Positions 39,853-52,369 of a DNA stretch of 64,000 nt are shown piece by piece. The DNA is from Tomocerus qinae (Eukaryota; Arthropoda; Collembola; Entomobryomorpha; Tomoceridae), in NCBI GenBank assembly GCA_020055645.1, contig CM034546.1:33604001-33668000 (forward strand). The letters are read 5' to 3'. A program made the translations under genes and the position numbers. Positions within the stretch are counted from its first letter, which is position 1. Each line of letters starts with the position of its first letter. The notes under the pieces were generated by a model. It was given only the letters and a program-made list of their open reading frames with translations. It was not told the DNA's origin and did not search any database.

Positions 39853-40087
39853 TCCTATAATAAAATAAAGCCATAAAAATTAAAGGGGAAGTTAACCTGA
39901 AAGACAATGATCAAAATGAGTAGTAGTGGAGATGATAAGATTTCATGAGATGACACGAATGTGGAATTTTATTTAGTTCAATATTAAATTAATCAATTAT
40001 TCAAAGCTAAATAAAAATAGATTTGGCAAATAAGAGAGTGTAGTGACTAACATCTTTAGGCATTTACTTTACTACAAAACAGACTTG
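39853..40087. repeat. 235-bp segment shared with 54023-54250
   Basis: About nine in ten bases agree with 54023-54250 in the same orientation, from taataaagccataaaaatt to tactacaaaacagact. The other copy lies just 3' of the CUB gene, so this may be a displaced piece of a related 3' flank. No ORF. Confidence 0.75.
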
Positions 40088-42536
40088 AGCCTATGTATTC
40101 GTTATCACCGAAAGTGTCACCGACCCCCTCCGATTATGACCAAAATGGCTGAGCATATGTCTAAAATCGAGTAAATAACGAAATGGACCTTGGGGGAGTT
40201 GGGGAGTTGGGGGTAAGGGGAAGCTTGTCCATTGGAAAGAAAGATTGTGACCAAACGGTAAGTCATAAAATTCTCTAGTTTTTTTCTAAAATAGCATTGA
40301 TAGGTGCTTCATCCTTGCAAAGTTGAAAACGCTTATACACCACTACTAATGTCACTATACTGCAAATTGTAATCCTGAATTAAGTATCTAATAACTATCT
40401 CCGACCAATATCTGTCATGTTTTGGAAAAAAGTTTTATTAAGAGCGGGTCTGTCAGGAAGAATTATGGGCTGTCTTAAATAACAACCGCACTTTGGCCAA
40501 TGTATAATTCACCCATCGGTTAAAGACTCATGGTCAAAGACTCAAAGATATGCACAGTTTATTGCACTATATATTACTGTTAGTAAACATAAACATAGCT
40601 ATAAGCTCCTAATGTCTCAAATATCAATGTAATGTACTGTTATTTTATATAGAAAATCTTGATAGCTTTTCTAGGCCCTTGAAAGCAATTTGCAAATGTA
40701 TTAGCCAACCTTCAATTTTCTTTACTTTTTATGGCTCACTACTTTTCAGCCTTGGCCGTGGTTGAAAACAAACTGACGGTAATAATAAAGTCTCTCTGTA
40801 ATTTATAGAGCAGAAACGAGAGGATGCATAGGGCATGCAGGTGTGCGGGGATATGTAGAGGACAAAATAAGTCTCATCGATTTCAGCAGGGCGATTTACA
40901 AGCATGGGACAGGAAAGGGAGCAAATTTGAAACCGGTAATGTGGATACGGAATGAACATAATGTGTCATATACCTATCTTAATTTCATTGCTTTGTTTGT
41001 ACTACCCATTGCCAGGTGATGCCAATACCGTGGAAAGTCCATTCTCCAGCACTTTCTCTACTAAACTTCTAGCCGTAGCAGTAGATCTGCATCTAATTTG
41101 TGACAATAAGAAATAATCGTACTTTAAATCTACAGCTTAACACAGTATGACATTTTTTGCAATCCCTTTAAATATTTGAACCAGCTTTCTATTAGTGAAA
41201 AGAACAATTTTAGATTTCGGTACACCTGACAAAAAATACCTTAAAATGATTATTTACTTAATAGTAAGTACAGATCTTGTAATTTCTACTTTCAAGAGAT
41301 TCTGGGATTAATTTGAACGTATCTTAAAACCTTTAAGAAATAAAGATGTATCATGCGGCCAATTCCCATACTTCGTGTTGAAAAGTTATGGTTAGAATTA
41401 TGGAGGAAGGAATAGAATGTAAACAAAGTTGTCCAGTAGAATTGTCGGTTGACAACCCATAGCGTAATTTACTTGTCTCAACTATTTCAGAGGGTATTAT
41501 TCCATAAATTAATATACCAGAGGAGGACAGTACATGCAATGGGTAATCATATTTATTTATCTGCCATTGAACCACTCAGTGGTTTGATAGCTCCCAAAAT
41601 ACTAATGGATTCTTTAGACATTGCTGATACAAAGTCTAATTATGGGCTTCTATAGCTTTGAATTCGGTTGTCTTAACCCACACATTACATCACATACATG
41701 TGTGGGTTTAGGTAAACTATTCCATTTGCGTCAAGAAAATATTTCTTAATGAAACTGATTATGACAAAATAAGAGCCCTTCTATAGTTTAACATGTAAGT
41801 AGATTATATTGTGGTCGGGCTTATGTTATACTTCAGGGTTTCATCAAACTTATTAATTGACTTGGTTAGAATTTAATGATTTAAACATCGTCTCATTGAT
41901 AGCACAGAGGCTTTTTACAGAGGTTCAATTATGCATAGTATAAAGTATCCAGTATTGATTTGCAAAAGTTTTTGACCTAGTATTAACTGGGCACTTTGAA
42001 CCTTTTCACATGATATGTAACATGAAAGCAGAGCGTTTGCCTCCTTGCTTGATCAATATCTCTTTCAAATCTATTCTTTTGTTCGTTTAATGTAATGGAA
42101 TGGAAACTTTTGCTACATAGTCATTTGGACAATAGAATTGGGTAGGAAGCAATTTTAGTGTATGCTTGTACATAGATAAAAGCTACTTCAGTTTTTAGGG
42201 AAGAATACTGTAAGCAATTTAAAGACAGGCAAAGCAAATTACAGTAATGGAAAAATTAATGTAGAATTATAGATATAGGTCTTGTATGCTATAAGTGTCT
42301 TCAGTTGTCGATTGTCAGATTGAAAAAGTCAATTACCAAGAAATTCTTTTCAAGTTGTGTTTGAATATACAATTTACATATCACTCACAAATGTCTGCCA
42401 TGCATTTTTTAAGTTGTGATTACATACTTTTGGACTGATATCACTCATTACATACCTCCTGAGACTCAATGACTTTCGAAAAACAATTATGAATGATAGT
42501 AGTGATTCTACCACGATCTGCATTTTCGTTCATCAT
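40088..42536. other. Intergenic, nothing recognised
   Basis: 2.4 kb of AT-rich DNA without convincing exons, tandem repeats or terminal inverted repeats. Short ORFs at 40729-40959 and 41351-41655 look like chance. 39572-39852 is similarly empty. Confidence 0.5.
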
Positions 42537-42978
42537 CAGACGTCGGAATTTTATTTATTTAAAAACCCAAAAAATTTACATAAAAATTTACTAAAAAAAG
42601 GGCAAAAAGTTTACGGAAAAATTTTCTTAAAAATAAGCTTAAAATCGCAAAAGCAGCTATAAATAATCGACTCAAAATTTTTGTTATGTTGAATTGAAAT
42701 GCTACATATATTCCTAAATGTATTTCAAACTGAAACTTGAGTTATCATAGTATAATAAATGTACGCAGGGAATTAGGGAATCAGAAAACTGTTGTTCAAC
42801 AATGTTCAGTACGTATCCAGAGGGGGGCTAAGAAGCCCGAGCCTCTCACTAAATTTCCAGAAAAAGACGATTTTTAGTCAAAAATGGTTAAAAATCCAAA
42901 ATATTTTCCCGCTTCGAGGGAATATGTCACAATTATACCAATATATTTTGGTGTGCCCCCAATGTTGGGACTTTTTAA

Positions 42979-43576
42979 CCCTAGACTACATGACATGTCC
43001 CAAATGGGATTTTTCTGACTTTGTTGTGCTCCAGTTTTGAGCAGGTATGCCGCATAATCTCGTGCATTTTTGTATCGCAAATGCGTTTCTCTGCTTATAT
43101 TTTTAAATTCAAGTAATTTTGTCTATAAATTAGATTTTTAAAAAAAATAAGAAAATAAAATGGGACCTAATTACTATGTTAATACATGACATGTCCCAAA
43201 TGGGATTGTACACTGTTTTGTAATCTACTATTTATATTTGGGTAAGTATTTATATTTGGGCCAGTATTTATATTTGGGCCAGTATTTATATTTGGGCCAC
43301 TATATATATTTGGGTCGGCCTTTACAATAGGGTCAGGTTTTAAAGTTTTGGGTCAGGTTTTAAATTTTTAGGTCAGAATTAACAATGACTTGACCAGTAG
43401 CATAAATCCAGTTTGATTGAAATTTGAGTATTACATGACATGTCCCATTTGGGACATGTCATTTCGAAACCCTGTGCCCTGAGGCGGCGGGAATCAATCC
43501 CAAATGGGACTTATGGGAATCCCAAATGGGACATGTCATGTGTTACAGTTCATTTCGTATGTCATGTAGTCTAGGG
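42979..43576. mobile_element. piggyBac-like MITE, short variant, copy 2
   Basis: Nearly identical to 37717-38313. TTAA lies on both sides (42975-42978 and 43577-43580), and the right TTAA is shared with the next element. Confidence 0.9.
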
Positions 43577-43580
43577 TTAA

Positions 43581-44483
43581 CCCTAGACTACATGACATGT
43601 CCCAAATGGGATTTTTCTGACTTTACTGTGCTCTAGTTTTGAGCAGGTATACCGTATAACCACGTGGATTTTTGTATGTATCACAAATGCGTTTCTTTGC
43701 TTATATTTTTAAATTCAAGTAATTTGGGTCATAAACAAAGTTTAGAAGAAATTAAGAAATGAAAATGGGACCTATTTACTATGTTAATACATGACATGTC
43801 CCAAATGGGATTGTACACTGTTTCGTAATCGGACAAATCCCATTTGGGACAAGTCATGTATTACGTGAAATGCAGATATAAACGGGAAGGAATTATGGCA
43901 AATTACATTTGGGTCAGGCGTATGTTTGGGTCAGACCTACATTTGGGTCAGCATTTTTATTTGAGTTACTATTTATATTTGGATCGGCCTTTACAATTGG
44001 ATCAGCATTTCCATTAGGGTCAGACTTTGAATTTGGGACAGGTTATAAATTTTTGGGCCAGTTTTTATATTTCGGTCAGGTTTTAAATACTTGGGTCAGC
44101 TCTGCATTTAGATCAGCCCTTCATTTGAGCTAGATTTTATATTTGGTTAAGGCTTTACATAATTGGATCATTTTTTACATTTTTGGGCCACCATTTATGC
44201 TTGGGTCAGGTTTTAAAATGTTGTGTCAGCATTTTTATTTTGTTCAGGTTTTATAATTTTGGATAAGCATTCATTTAGGTCAGAATTAACATGGACTTGA
44301 ACAATATCACGAGTCCAGTGTGACTGGACTTTGTGTATTACATAACATGTCCCAAATGGGACATGTCATTTCGAAACACTGTGCACTGAGGCCGCGGGAA
44401 TCAATCCCAAATGGGACTAATGGGAATCCCAATTGGGACATGTCATGTGTTACAGTTCATTTCGTATGTCATGTAGTCTAGGG
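43581..44483. mobile_element. piggyBac-like MITE, long variant
   Basis: 903 bp with the same termini as the short form but a longer array of gggtcag words inside. It directly abuts the previous element across one TTAA. Equivalent to 1-816. Confidence 0.9.
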
Positions 44484-44591
44484 TTAATAAATGGCTAAAT
44501 AACCTTCTATGGCTGGTTGCGACGGAAAATATGAATTTGTTTGGCAGGGTTAGAAGTTAGTGTTAATTTATGGTTTACGTTTATGGTATAT

Positions 44592-45187
44592 CAGTGTACA
44601 AAATACCATTTACCACTTACCAGTGGTACGTGGTTTTTAATGGTATTTAACGTTAAATACCACTACCTAAAAAGTAGTGGTAAGTGGTATAAATGGTAAA
44701 AATGTTAAAAAATAGTTTCATTTAAATTTCGTGTTTGAATTTTGAATAAAATTCGGTGCCAAAGTATGAAATAGCTTAGCAGATGATCGTTGTTGTCACA
44801 AATTGATGTGTTCATCAATCAGAGTAGGAATCAACCAATGGGGGCGCTAGCAACATTTGCCGATTGAGAAATTAATTGCAATTAAATTAGCATCAATTTT
44901 AAATGGGCGGTACCAAATACAATCTTTTTTTCTTCATTATTTTATAATTTTTGGTGTACAATCAAATAAATATGATTAATTTAATTGCTTAAGGGGCTAA
45001 TTGGAAATATTTCATAGAAAATATAGTTTAAAACTTATATTTTAGGAAGTCTAGTGTATCTGTACTCAGCTGTCTAATCAATCGCTAAAATTTACCATTT
45101 TTACCATTAAATGCATTTTTACCATTAAGTGCATTTTTACCACTGTGATGGTAAAAAAGGGTAAAAAGTGGTAAATTTTGTACACTG
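44592..45187. mobile_element. hAT-like MITE, duplicate of 925-1519
   Basis: Same CAGTGTACAAAAT termini and TGGTATAT target duplication as the copy at 925-1519. Confidence 0.88.
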
Positions 45188-46435
45188 TGGTATATGGTTT
45201 ATTTTATTATTGTACAAGATTCCCTTCGGCTTCATCAACGAAAATACTATCAAGTCAAAAAATACACAACAAATATGTATTGAAACATATTTTAAGAATT
45301 ATTGGCATGTATTTTCAAACAAATTAACACTTACTTCCATAAAAATTCATATTTTCAGTCGCAACCAGCCATACAGAGCAATGTATTTATTAAAAAAGTC
45401 CTGCCATACAAAATTCAAATCTGCCCCATGCATGCGTTTTAATATGAAGCCATTTTTTAATATATTAATATTTATTTAATTTTTTAAATATTTTTTGAGG
45501 TGACTTTTTTTATTTATTTTTAGGTCCCTCTAGCTGTAGACTTTAAACAAAAAATTAAAAATTTGCTTTAATTTGTAAAAACATCATGAAAATGCCCAAA
45601 AAATTTTTATAAGAATTTTTTATTCCAAAAAATTGTTAGTAAATTTTTTTATTTGAAAAAATATTTACTAAAACTTTAGATTTTTTTAAAACCAAAAAAT
45701 GTAAAAAAGTTTACTAACACATTTATATTTTTGAAATCCTTGGGGCATGAAACGTCGAGATTTAAAATCTCACGACTCTCAGTTCAGTCTGAAAATAGTT
45801 TATATAAATAAAATTCCGTCGTCTGGTCATAATGTTTAAGATAATCGATCGCATATTTAACTGAAATAGTACGACCACATCGTGGCATTTTTGAAACTTC
45901 TCACTGCTGACATAATATGAGTTTCAGAATCACCTTGTATGATATCCACTAGTAGCAAGAGCATTGTAGGCGTACGGTAGCAATGAAGAATTTTGTTTTG
46001 TTCAAAAAAACTCAATGTATTACATTTGCTATTTACATACTACTTTTACTACTGATACAATAACGAATGTTTCTAGCTATTTACTAAAGTGTTAGTGGGC
46101 GATAAATGTAAAATCGAAAAAGTATAGTTACAATAAACTGATGGGTAATTAAGACTGATTGCTTAATTTTGTATTGTATTGTTCCTTTCTTTTTCACGAC
46201 TAAAATGAGGTCAGTTGTAATTCTGTAAAGTGAAATCGTCAACTAGAAAGCATAACCCATTGTCGTAAGTCGTATCAATAGTGTTGCATTTACACAAGAA
46301 CATTTGATTTCTAAATAGCCCAATAAGCATTCTGTGAAGTTTAGTTCTGTTCCCTACTAACAGTCTTGTTGTTTAATCTAATTTGCTAATATTTTTATGT
46401 GCTAAATGTTGGAGGGCTGACAGTTGTAAAAGTTG

Positions 46436-48067
46436 ATGATGAAAATGAAGTTTTTTTCGGATTCGGTGATATTAATCTTATCTTTTACTTCAATTAAAAA
46501 TGTGCTCTCTGAATATCGTTTCTGCAACAAAGGACCACATGTAATCAGACCTACAGACTGTCCAGGAGGGTTCTTTTCTAAAAAGGAGATTCAACTTCAA
46601 TGCTCAAACTACGCTAGAGATGAAAACGTTTCTTCGTAATAAACATTTTACTATGTAATCTTATCTATTCTTAGTTATTTCAGGGGAAACGTGAAATCTC
46701 ATATTCAAAGCAAAGTTATTAATTTTAAAACATTGTTTTGGTTGGCCCAAACCTACTGATAATTTACAGGGTAAGAATAGGCGACGATATATGCGGCACC
46801 AGTGAAGGGGTAGATATGCTGCTCTCAGACAGCGGTGCAGCCGACATTTCAAGCGTAAGTTCTTTGCTTTTAGTAGTTGTTGAGAGGGGAGAAACAGGAT
46901 TTAAAAATATTTTTTGTGTTTAATCGCCAGTTTCAATGGTTGAGGTTTGAAATAGGTGGTGATCAACCTGCAGTGCCTTGTAAGTATAAACGATTGCTTC
47001 TTTATCTCTTTATGGAAATGATAATTACAATTATCAGTGCGCACCGCTCTTCCAACTGTCGAGATATGAAGAATAACTTTTCACTTTTGTAGCCACTGGA
47101 GCTTCACCTTGTCAAGATCAAGATTGTTTAAATAATTGGGAAGATCCGTTTCCCAGTGAGGAAGAACACGATGATAAAACTCCTGCTCCGGATCCAAAGG
47201 TGGAAGAAGAGCAGAAGGAACAGAATAAAAAGCTTTTCTCCGAACTGATAGACGAGGATGATGAAAATCCATCTCCAGACCCTTTAGAAGAGGGATACGA
47301 TGCAAGTGGATTTATTCGTCTGTACAAACTACTCGCACACTCCATGCGACTTATGGTTGAGGGTTGTGATGGATTCGTCTCGGCACCCTTTTTCAGTCAA
47401 GTTCTCAAGGCTATGATGAGTTTATTGGACAAATCAAATAATACTCTGGTAGATATAGGTATTGCTGAGTTTGACGTAATTGATAGGCGATTGAACAACT
47501 GTGCTAAACGCATAAGAGATAACAAGAAAGGATTCACTCTGGTTGGAAAAAAATGCAACAATTTGGCCAAGGTTTGTAAATATCATAAAATAATATAGTA
47601 AAAACCGAATTAGATCTCCCTTCCAAAATAACCCTCTCTACCTTAACTAATTTCTCAATTTTATAACACCAAAAAATACGCCATTGAATTAGCTGGAAAG
47701 GACAAACTATTATTCTCGTTGAAAGACAATATAGATTAGATTGAATTGTACAGTTTTTAGAATTTCATGGTTTCTTTTTTGGCGAAAATGAAAAACTATC
47801 ATGAGTTCGGATAATGATTTTGCAGTGATCAAAGTTTCTAGTAAAATATTTGGTGCTAGCCATTCTGCTTTTCTTTGAAACTTTTTTATTTAACCAATAT
47901 AGTCTCAATAAAAAGTCCTAAAGCTGTGAAAAGTAATTATAATTATTACATTGGTTAGGTTGAGGGAACTTTGTATCCCGGAAAAACGGAACCTGTTCCT
48001 TACGGCTATAAGGCGAAATCTTTTCGATGGTATACTGTTGCGGACAGCCCAAAGGTAGGACCAAAAT
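46436..48067 (+). pseudogene. Truncated copy of the orphan secreted gene
   Basis: Exons equivalent to 1-4 at 46436-46635, 46770-46854, 46931-46979 and 47093-47571, then 109 bases of exon 5 (47959-48067). The reading frame and splice sites are kept. Residue 9 of the leader is Asp instead of Gly. Downstream of KVGPK the exon is replaced by antisense LINE sequence, so the last 40% of the protein is missing. Confidence 0.88.
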
Positions 48068-48748
48068 TTTTTAACTGTAGTATCCAGTTTATTTCTATTT
48101 TACACATAGATTCAGTTTTAATTAAGGTATTATACATATTCTTTATAAGCGATGATTCCGGGGTTTTAAGTAGCCTAATGATGAATTTTAGCACAGTTTT
48201 TAGTAGAAATACCTCGATGTGTTCTATACCTGTTTCTAGCCTTATATACCAATGTGGAGTGTGTTTCGGTAGATACAAAAGTTGCCTCATAAATTTCATT
48301 TGAAATTGTACAATTTCTGGTATGTAATTCAGTCCCCATATTGCTACGCCATAAAATAGTACAGATCTTACAAGGGACGTGAATAACTTTTGCTGTACAG
48401 TGATTGAGTTTATTTTTGCTGCTATTAGGATAGATATTAAATTACTTATTGCTATGTTACCTTTCGTTAGGAAGTTGGTGGCTGCTATTCTGAATTTAGC
48501 TGTATAGGAGAATGGTACACCGAGATATACATAGTTATTAACTATTTCTATTTTTTCCTTCCCCCAATAAAATTTTATGTCTTTTCCTATTTGACCACCC
48601 CTTCTAAATATTACAACTTTAGTTTTGCTAAGATTGACCTTAAGCTTATTCACTTCGAAGTATTCCTTTAGCACATTAATTTTCTTCTGCAAGTTCCATT
48701 GAGTGTCGGCAGTTAGGCATATGTCATCACAATATAGTAATAAATGCA
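48068..48748 (-). pseudogene. LINE RT fragment joined to the truncated gene
   Basis: The minus strand reads LLLYCDDICLTAD (palm motif C, YCDD), VNLSKTKVVIF, then SLVRSVLFYGVAIWGLNY, the same order as in LINE A and LINE B. Both its 5' and 3' parts are missing, and no poly(A) or microsatellite tail marks the junction at 48067. It may therefore have been joined by rearrangement rather than direct insertion. Confidence 0.8.
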
Positions 48749-48771
48749 GATAAATAAATAAATCAATAGAT

Positions 48772-49500
48772 TATTGTTGACTATGAAAATCAACAGAAAC
48801 TCAAAGTAAATAAATGTTGACTATGAAAATAAACAGAACATCGAAATAGGTAATTGCTGACTATGAAAATCAACAGAAAATCTAAATAGGTAATTGCTGA
48901 CTATGAAAATCAACAGAAACTCAAAGTAAATAAATGTTGACTATGAAAATCAACAGAAAATCAAAATAGGTAATTGCTGACTATGAAAATCAACAGAAAA
49001 TCAAAATAGGTAATTGCTGACTATGAAAATCAACAGAAACTCAAAATAGGTAATTGGTGACTATGAAAATCAACAGAAAATCAAAATAGGTAATTGCTGA
49101 CTATGCAAATCAGCAGAAAATCAAAATAGGTAATTGCTGACTATGCAAATCAACAGAAAATCAAAATAGGTAATTGCTGACTATGAAAATCAACAGAAGC
49201 TCAAAGTAGATAAATGTTGACTATGAAAATCAACAGAAACTCAAAATAGATTTATATTGGCTATGAAAATCAACAGAAAATCAAAGTAGACAATTGTTGA
49301 CTGAAAATAATCAAAAAATCAAAATTGGTTAATATTGACTATCAAAATAAACTAAAAGGTCAAATTTGAATAATATTGAGTCAAGATAAACAAAAATCTA
49401 AATTAATAAACATTGAGTCTAAAAATCAAAAGAAAATCAAAATTGATTAATATTGGGTATAAAAATCAGAAGAAAATCAAAATCGGTTAATGCTTACTGT
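48772..49500. repeat. About 40-bp minisatellite
   Basis: The unit is approximately ttgctgactatgaaaatcaa followed by cagaaaatcaaaataggtaa. About 13-14 clear copies lie at 48772-49310, then decaying copies to about 49500. A subvariant with actcaaagtaaataaatg recurs. Confidence 0.9.
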
Positions 49501-50345
49501 CATAATGAAAAGGAATTCCATATTTTCATTTTGACTATTAAAATGAAGACAAAGTGAGCGCGTGGCATCTCAGCAACCTATGGATCAATGTGGCCCTTTT
49601 TCAATAGGCTTTGTCACAGGCAATGTTTTTGTCAAGTTTAGTAAAAATCCATCAATGTCTTCAAAAGTTATCGTGTGAACGGATGGATGGACGGACGGAC
49701 TATGCGATTCTAGGCGAGTTAATGATGTTAAAAATAATAAAATAAAACTTTTTCAATTTTTGGCCACGTTTTGAAAAATCCTCTTTTTCTTAGATTTTGG
49801 AAGGCGTTGCGCCCCCCACCCCCTACTGGATACGTGCTTGGTAATCAATCCTATTTCTATTATTCTACCAAAAATGTCCACATGGTCGCCTTTACTCAGG
49901 CGAGCTTCTGTTACGGCTTGCTGCAGGTTTTGTTCTCTACTCCTGTACTCGAAAATTGAACTTGAAATTGAACGCAAAATTGAACGTGAGTGCGTGCTTG
50001 GAAGTGTCCAATGGGGAAGGGGGTGCAGCGCCCCTCTCAAAGTAACGTTACCTTATACCCCAGGTTAAAAATGTGACCCTAGTGGGTGGCCAGAGTTTGT
50101 TACCGATCGCCAATATGCTATTTTAATACAACCATATGGACTCAGGAACCGAAAATCTCTTGCAACCTGCATGGTTGCTGTGGAAATCGGCCCTAGCCCC
50201 GCCTCCAAAGTAGGAGGAGCTTACGTGTTCTCAGCCAATAGAATGTCACGGTCCTTTCGGGGGCCTGGCAAAAGTGTGAAAATTAGGTACTGGGCGGGCC
50301 TGTTACACTGGAATTTTTTTCGATGCCTATTGACCCAAGGTAGTA
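49501..50345. other. Repeat-like region with coding fragment copy 2
   Basis: The minus strand at 49950-49840 reads LQQAVTEARLSKGDHVDIFG and IIEIGL, related to 34925-35032. GC-rich inverted words (gttgcgccccccacccc near 49805; gggggtgcagcgcccc near 50020) bracket it, which suggests an eroded transposon. ggatggatggacggacgg near 49682 is a short simple repeat. 50080-50345 is GC-richer, with no ORF. Confidence 0.4.
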
Positions 50346-51925
50346 GTAAGATGAAATTTTAGAATAGTTTTTGACTATTGGAGTAACTCATTGAGCATAC
50401 TATTATACCATTAATGTATATCCTATATTTTATACATTGTGATGGTCGACATTATATTCAGGATTCCGAAAATGTACCACAAGAAAATCGGGTAAGAAAT
50501 TTAGACAGAATTCCAAGAATTGTAAAGCAATTTTTACATGTATTTTGATGATCATCAGAGATTTCCAAATCTGAGGTACCGGGAGCTTAAAGTCCTGGTG
50601 GTGCATACAAACGTATGATCTCTTGACTATCATATTCCTCATTAACTTTTTTTGGGAAAGTGCTAAAGGATCCAAGATTACTGATCCAACAGCCATAAAG
50701 TAAATTCAATAAAGGTTCATCGGAACTTATTAACCTTTAACAATCTTTAACTTTTATTAAACCATTTCAAAATTCAAAACATTGAATTTTCCCGCACATG
50801 AAGTAATAGAAACCTTGAGCGCAGTGAAAGCTGGAATAAGTTTCATACAGAATGCATGCATTGTTCCTATTATGAAATTTATTGTACCTTGTAAGTCGTA
50901 AGAGACTATAGACCGCGCAGTGCATAATTGTGCCTTGCCACCAATTGTTCTGCTTTGGACGTGTTGGAATTTGCCTCATTATTTGTGTTATTATGTGCTT
51001 GGCTGCGTTTTAGAATTACGGCAAATCAACACACGGAAGTACAAACATACAAACGGAATTGTCACGTGACTGACTTTTGCCGTTTATCTAATAGTAGTGA
51101 TGTATACTTTAGTCATTGTAAAGATTATGTTTATAATATTGTTGTACTCATAATTTCAATTTATCACTTACATGTTCATCACAGTAATGTTTTGCAATTA
51201 AAGCTTCAAATTAACAAAGTAATATCAAAATAATATCATAAAGTCAATATATAATCTGTAAAATATTATAATGCTTTATATTTCACTAGTTGTTATCAAA
51301 CAGTAATAATAATATAGGTGTTCACAAAAATACTGCATTTGCTACGTTAAAACATAATAAAATTAAACTATTTATGCTTTAATTTTTCTTTTCATGGACG
51401 TAAGTAATAGTAGTTGACACGGTTGTTGTTGTTGTCAGCTGTAGTTTTCATATATTGTATAGTATAGGCTTGTATTTATACCTATAGTTATATAAAAAAC
51501 CCTTAAACCCAAAAAACCCGGGGTCGAGGGTTTTTTTCTAAAAAAAACCCGGGTTTTTCGATACCTTGGCTGTGATAACCCGCTTTTTAATGGCCATGAA
51601 ATAAGCAAAGCTGTAAATTCTTCTTTGTGGCCCGGAGGGGGCCGGGGGGCCAGACGCCTTGGTAGCCCAAAGTTTTCTTTTTGGCGGATTTAATCCGTGA
51701 TAAAAATATTTTTAGGCGCCCTGGGAGCTCAAATATCGGTTTTTCGGGTCATTCGGGTTTAAAATTAGTGTATATTGGGTAGCCAAAGCGGAGGACTTCA
51801 GCGACTCCGGGAAAAAATTATTACAACCTTTCAATGACTAAATTTTCTTTAAGTATAAAGTCGGTGCTGGTTACTTTTAGACATACCAGAGGGAAAACAA
51901 ATGCTTATTAAAATAAAGATATCTG
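50346..51925. other. Intergenic, nothing certain
   Basis: Three short ORFs (50430-50696, 50767-50979, 50928-51233) have no family features. aaacccggg/cccgggttt palindromes near 51500-51560 resemble the interior of the MITE at 55107. A GC-rich patch (ggcccggagggggccgg) lies near 51630. Confidence 0.4.
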
Positions 51926-52052
51926 CAGGGTTGGCAGTTATTTCACATTTCAATGACTCTGACTCAACAAAAGCTGAAGTGAAATATTTCGCGAAATGAA
52001 GTCCTTTATTTCTCCATTTATTTCAAGCGAAATATTTCATTTGCCAACACTG
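51926..52052. mobile_element. Small hAT-like MITE, 127 bp
   Basis: Ends CAGGGTTGGCA and TGCCAACACTG, flanked by GATATCTG (51918-51925) and AATATCTG (52053-52060), 7 of 8 identical. The interior repeats gaaatatttc words. 52053-52369 holds nothing else. Confidence 0.75.
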
Positions 52053-52369
52053 AATATCTGGCACCACCTGATTTTTAGAAATATTATAACTATAAATATA
52101 TAATGTTTTATGGGTATTATCACTACTACAGACTGGTATTCAGAAACCGAGCGCGGATCTTCCCTAAATTACTAAAAATAGAGAATTTTTGATTAAAGTA
52201 AGACAGTGGTTAAAGAGGTGGAGGTTTAAAGTGAAGTGAGAGGAGTCAGGCGAACGTCGGTGTAGGTGGTCTATATAGGTTTAAGGTGAAAGTAAAAATG
52301 AATAACTATTTTCTTCACAGTTGCTCTTCAACTTTTCACTTAGTTCCGAACTAAGGTACATCATCAATG

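Larger units (their letters stand above)
42537..45825. mobile_element. hAT-like MITE complex, full copy with three nested MITEs
   Basis: The left end is CAGACGTCGGAATTTTATTT. The right end is its complement with one mismatch (ccgtcgtctg). Flanks TTCATCAT and GTCATAAT agree at 6 of 8 positions, so an eroded target duplication is possible. It contains piggyBac-like MITEs at 42979-43576 and 43581-44483 and the hAT-like insert at 44592-45187. From 43668 rightward it is the duplicate of 1-2152. Confidence 0.88.
43668..48067 (+). repeat. Segmental duplication of 1-4393
   Basis: Collinear and nearly identical to window positions 1-4393, with the offset drifting from 43667 to 43674 through a few 1-4 base indels. 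It includes the MITE complex and the first exons of the orphan gene. It ends at 48067 (ccaaaat), where a LINE fragment follows; the left end of copy 1 lies outside the window. Confidence 0.95.

Noticed and set aside
48772..49500. Possible CRISPR-like array
   Set aside because: The units are contiguous about 40-bp tandem repeats without unique spacers, in a eukaryotic context.
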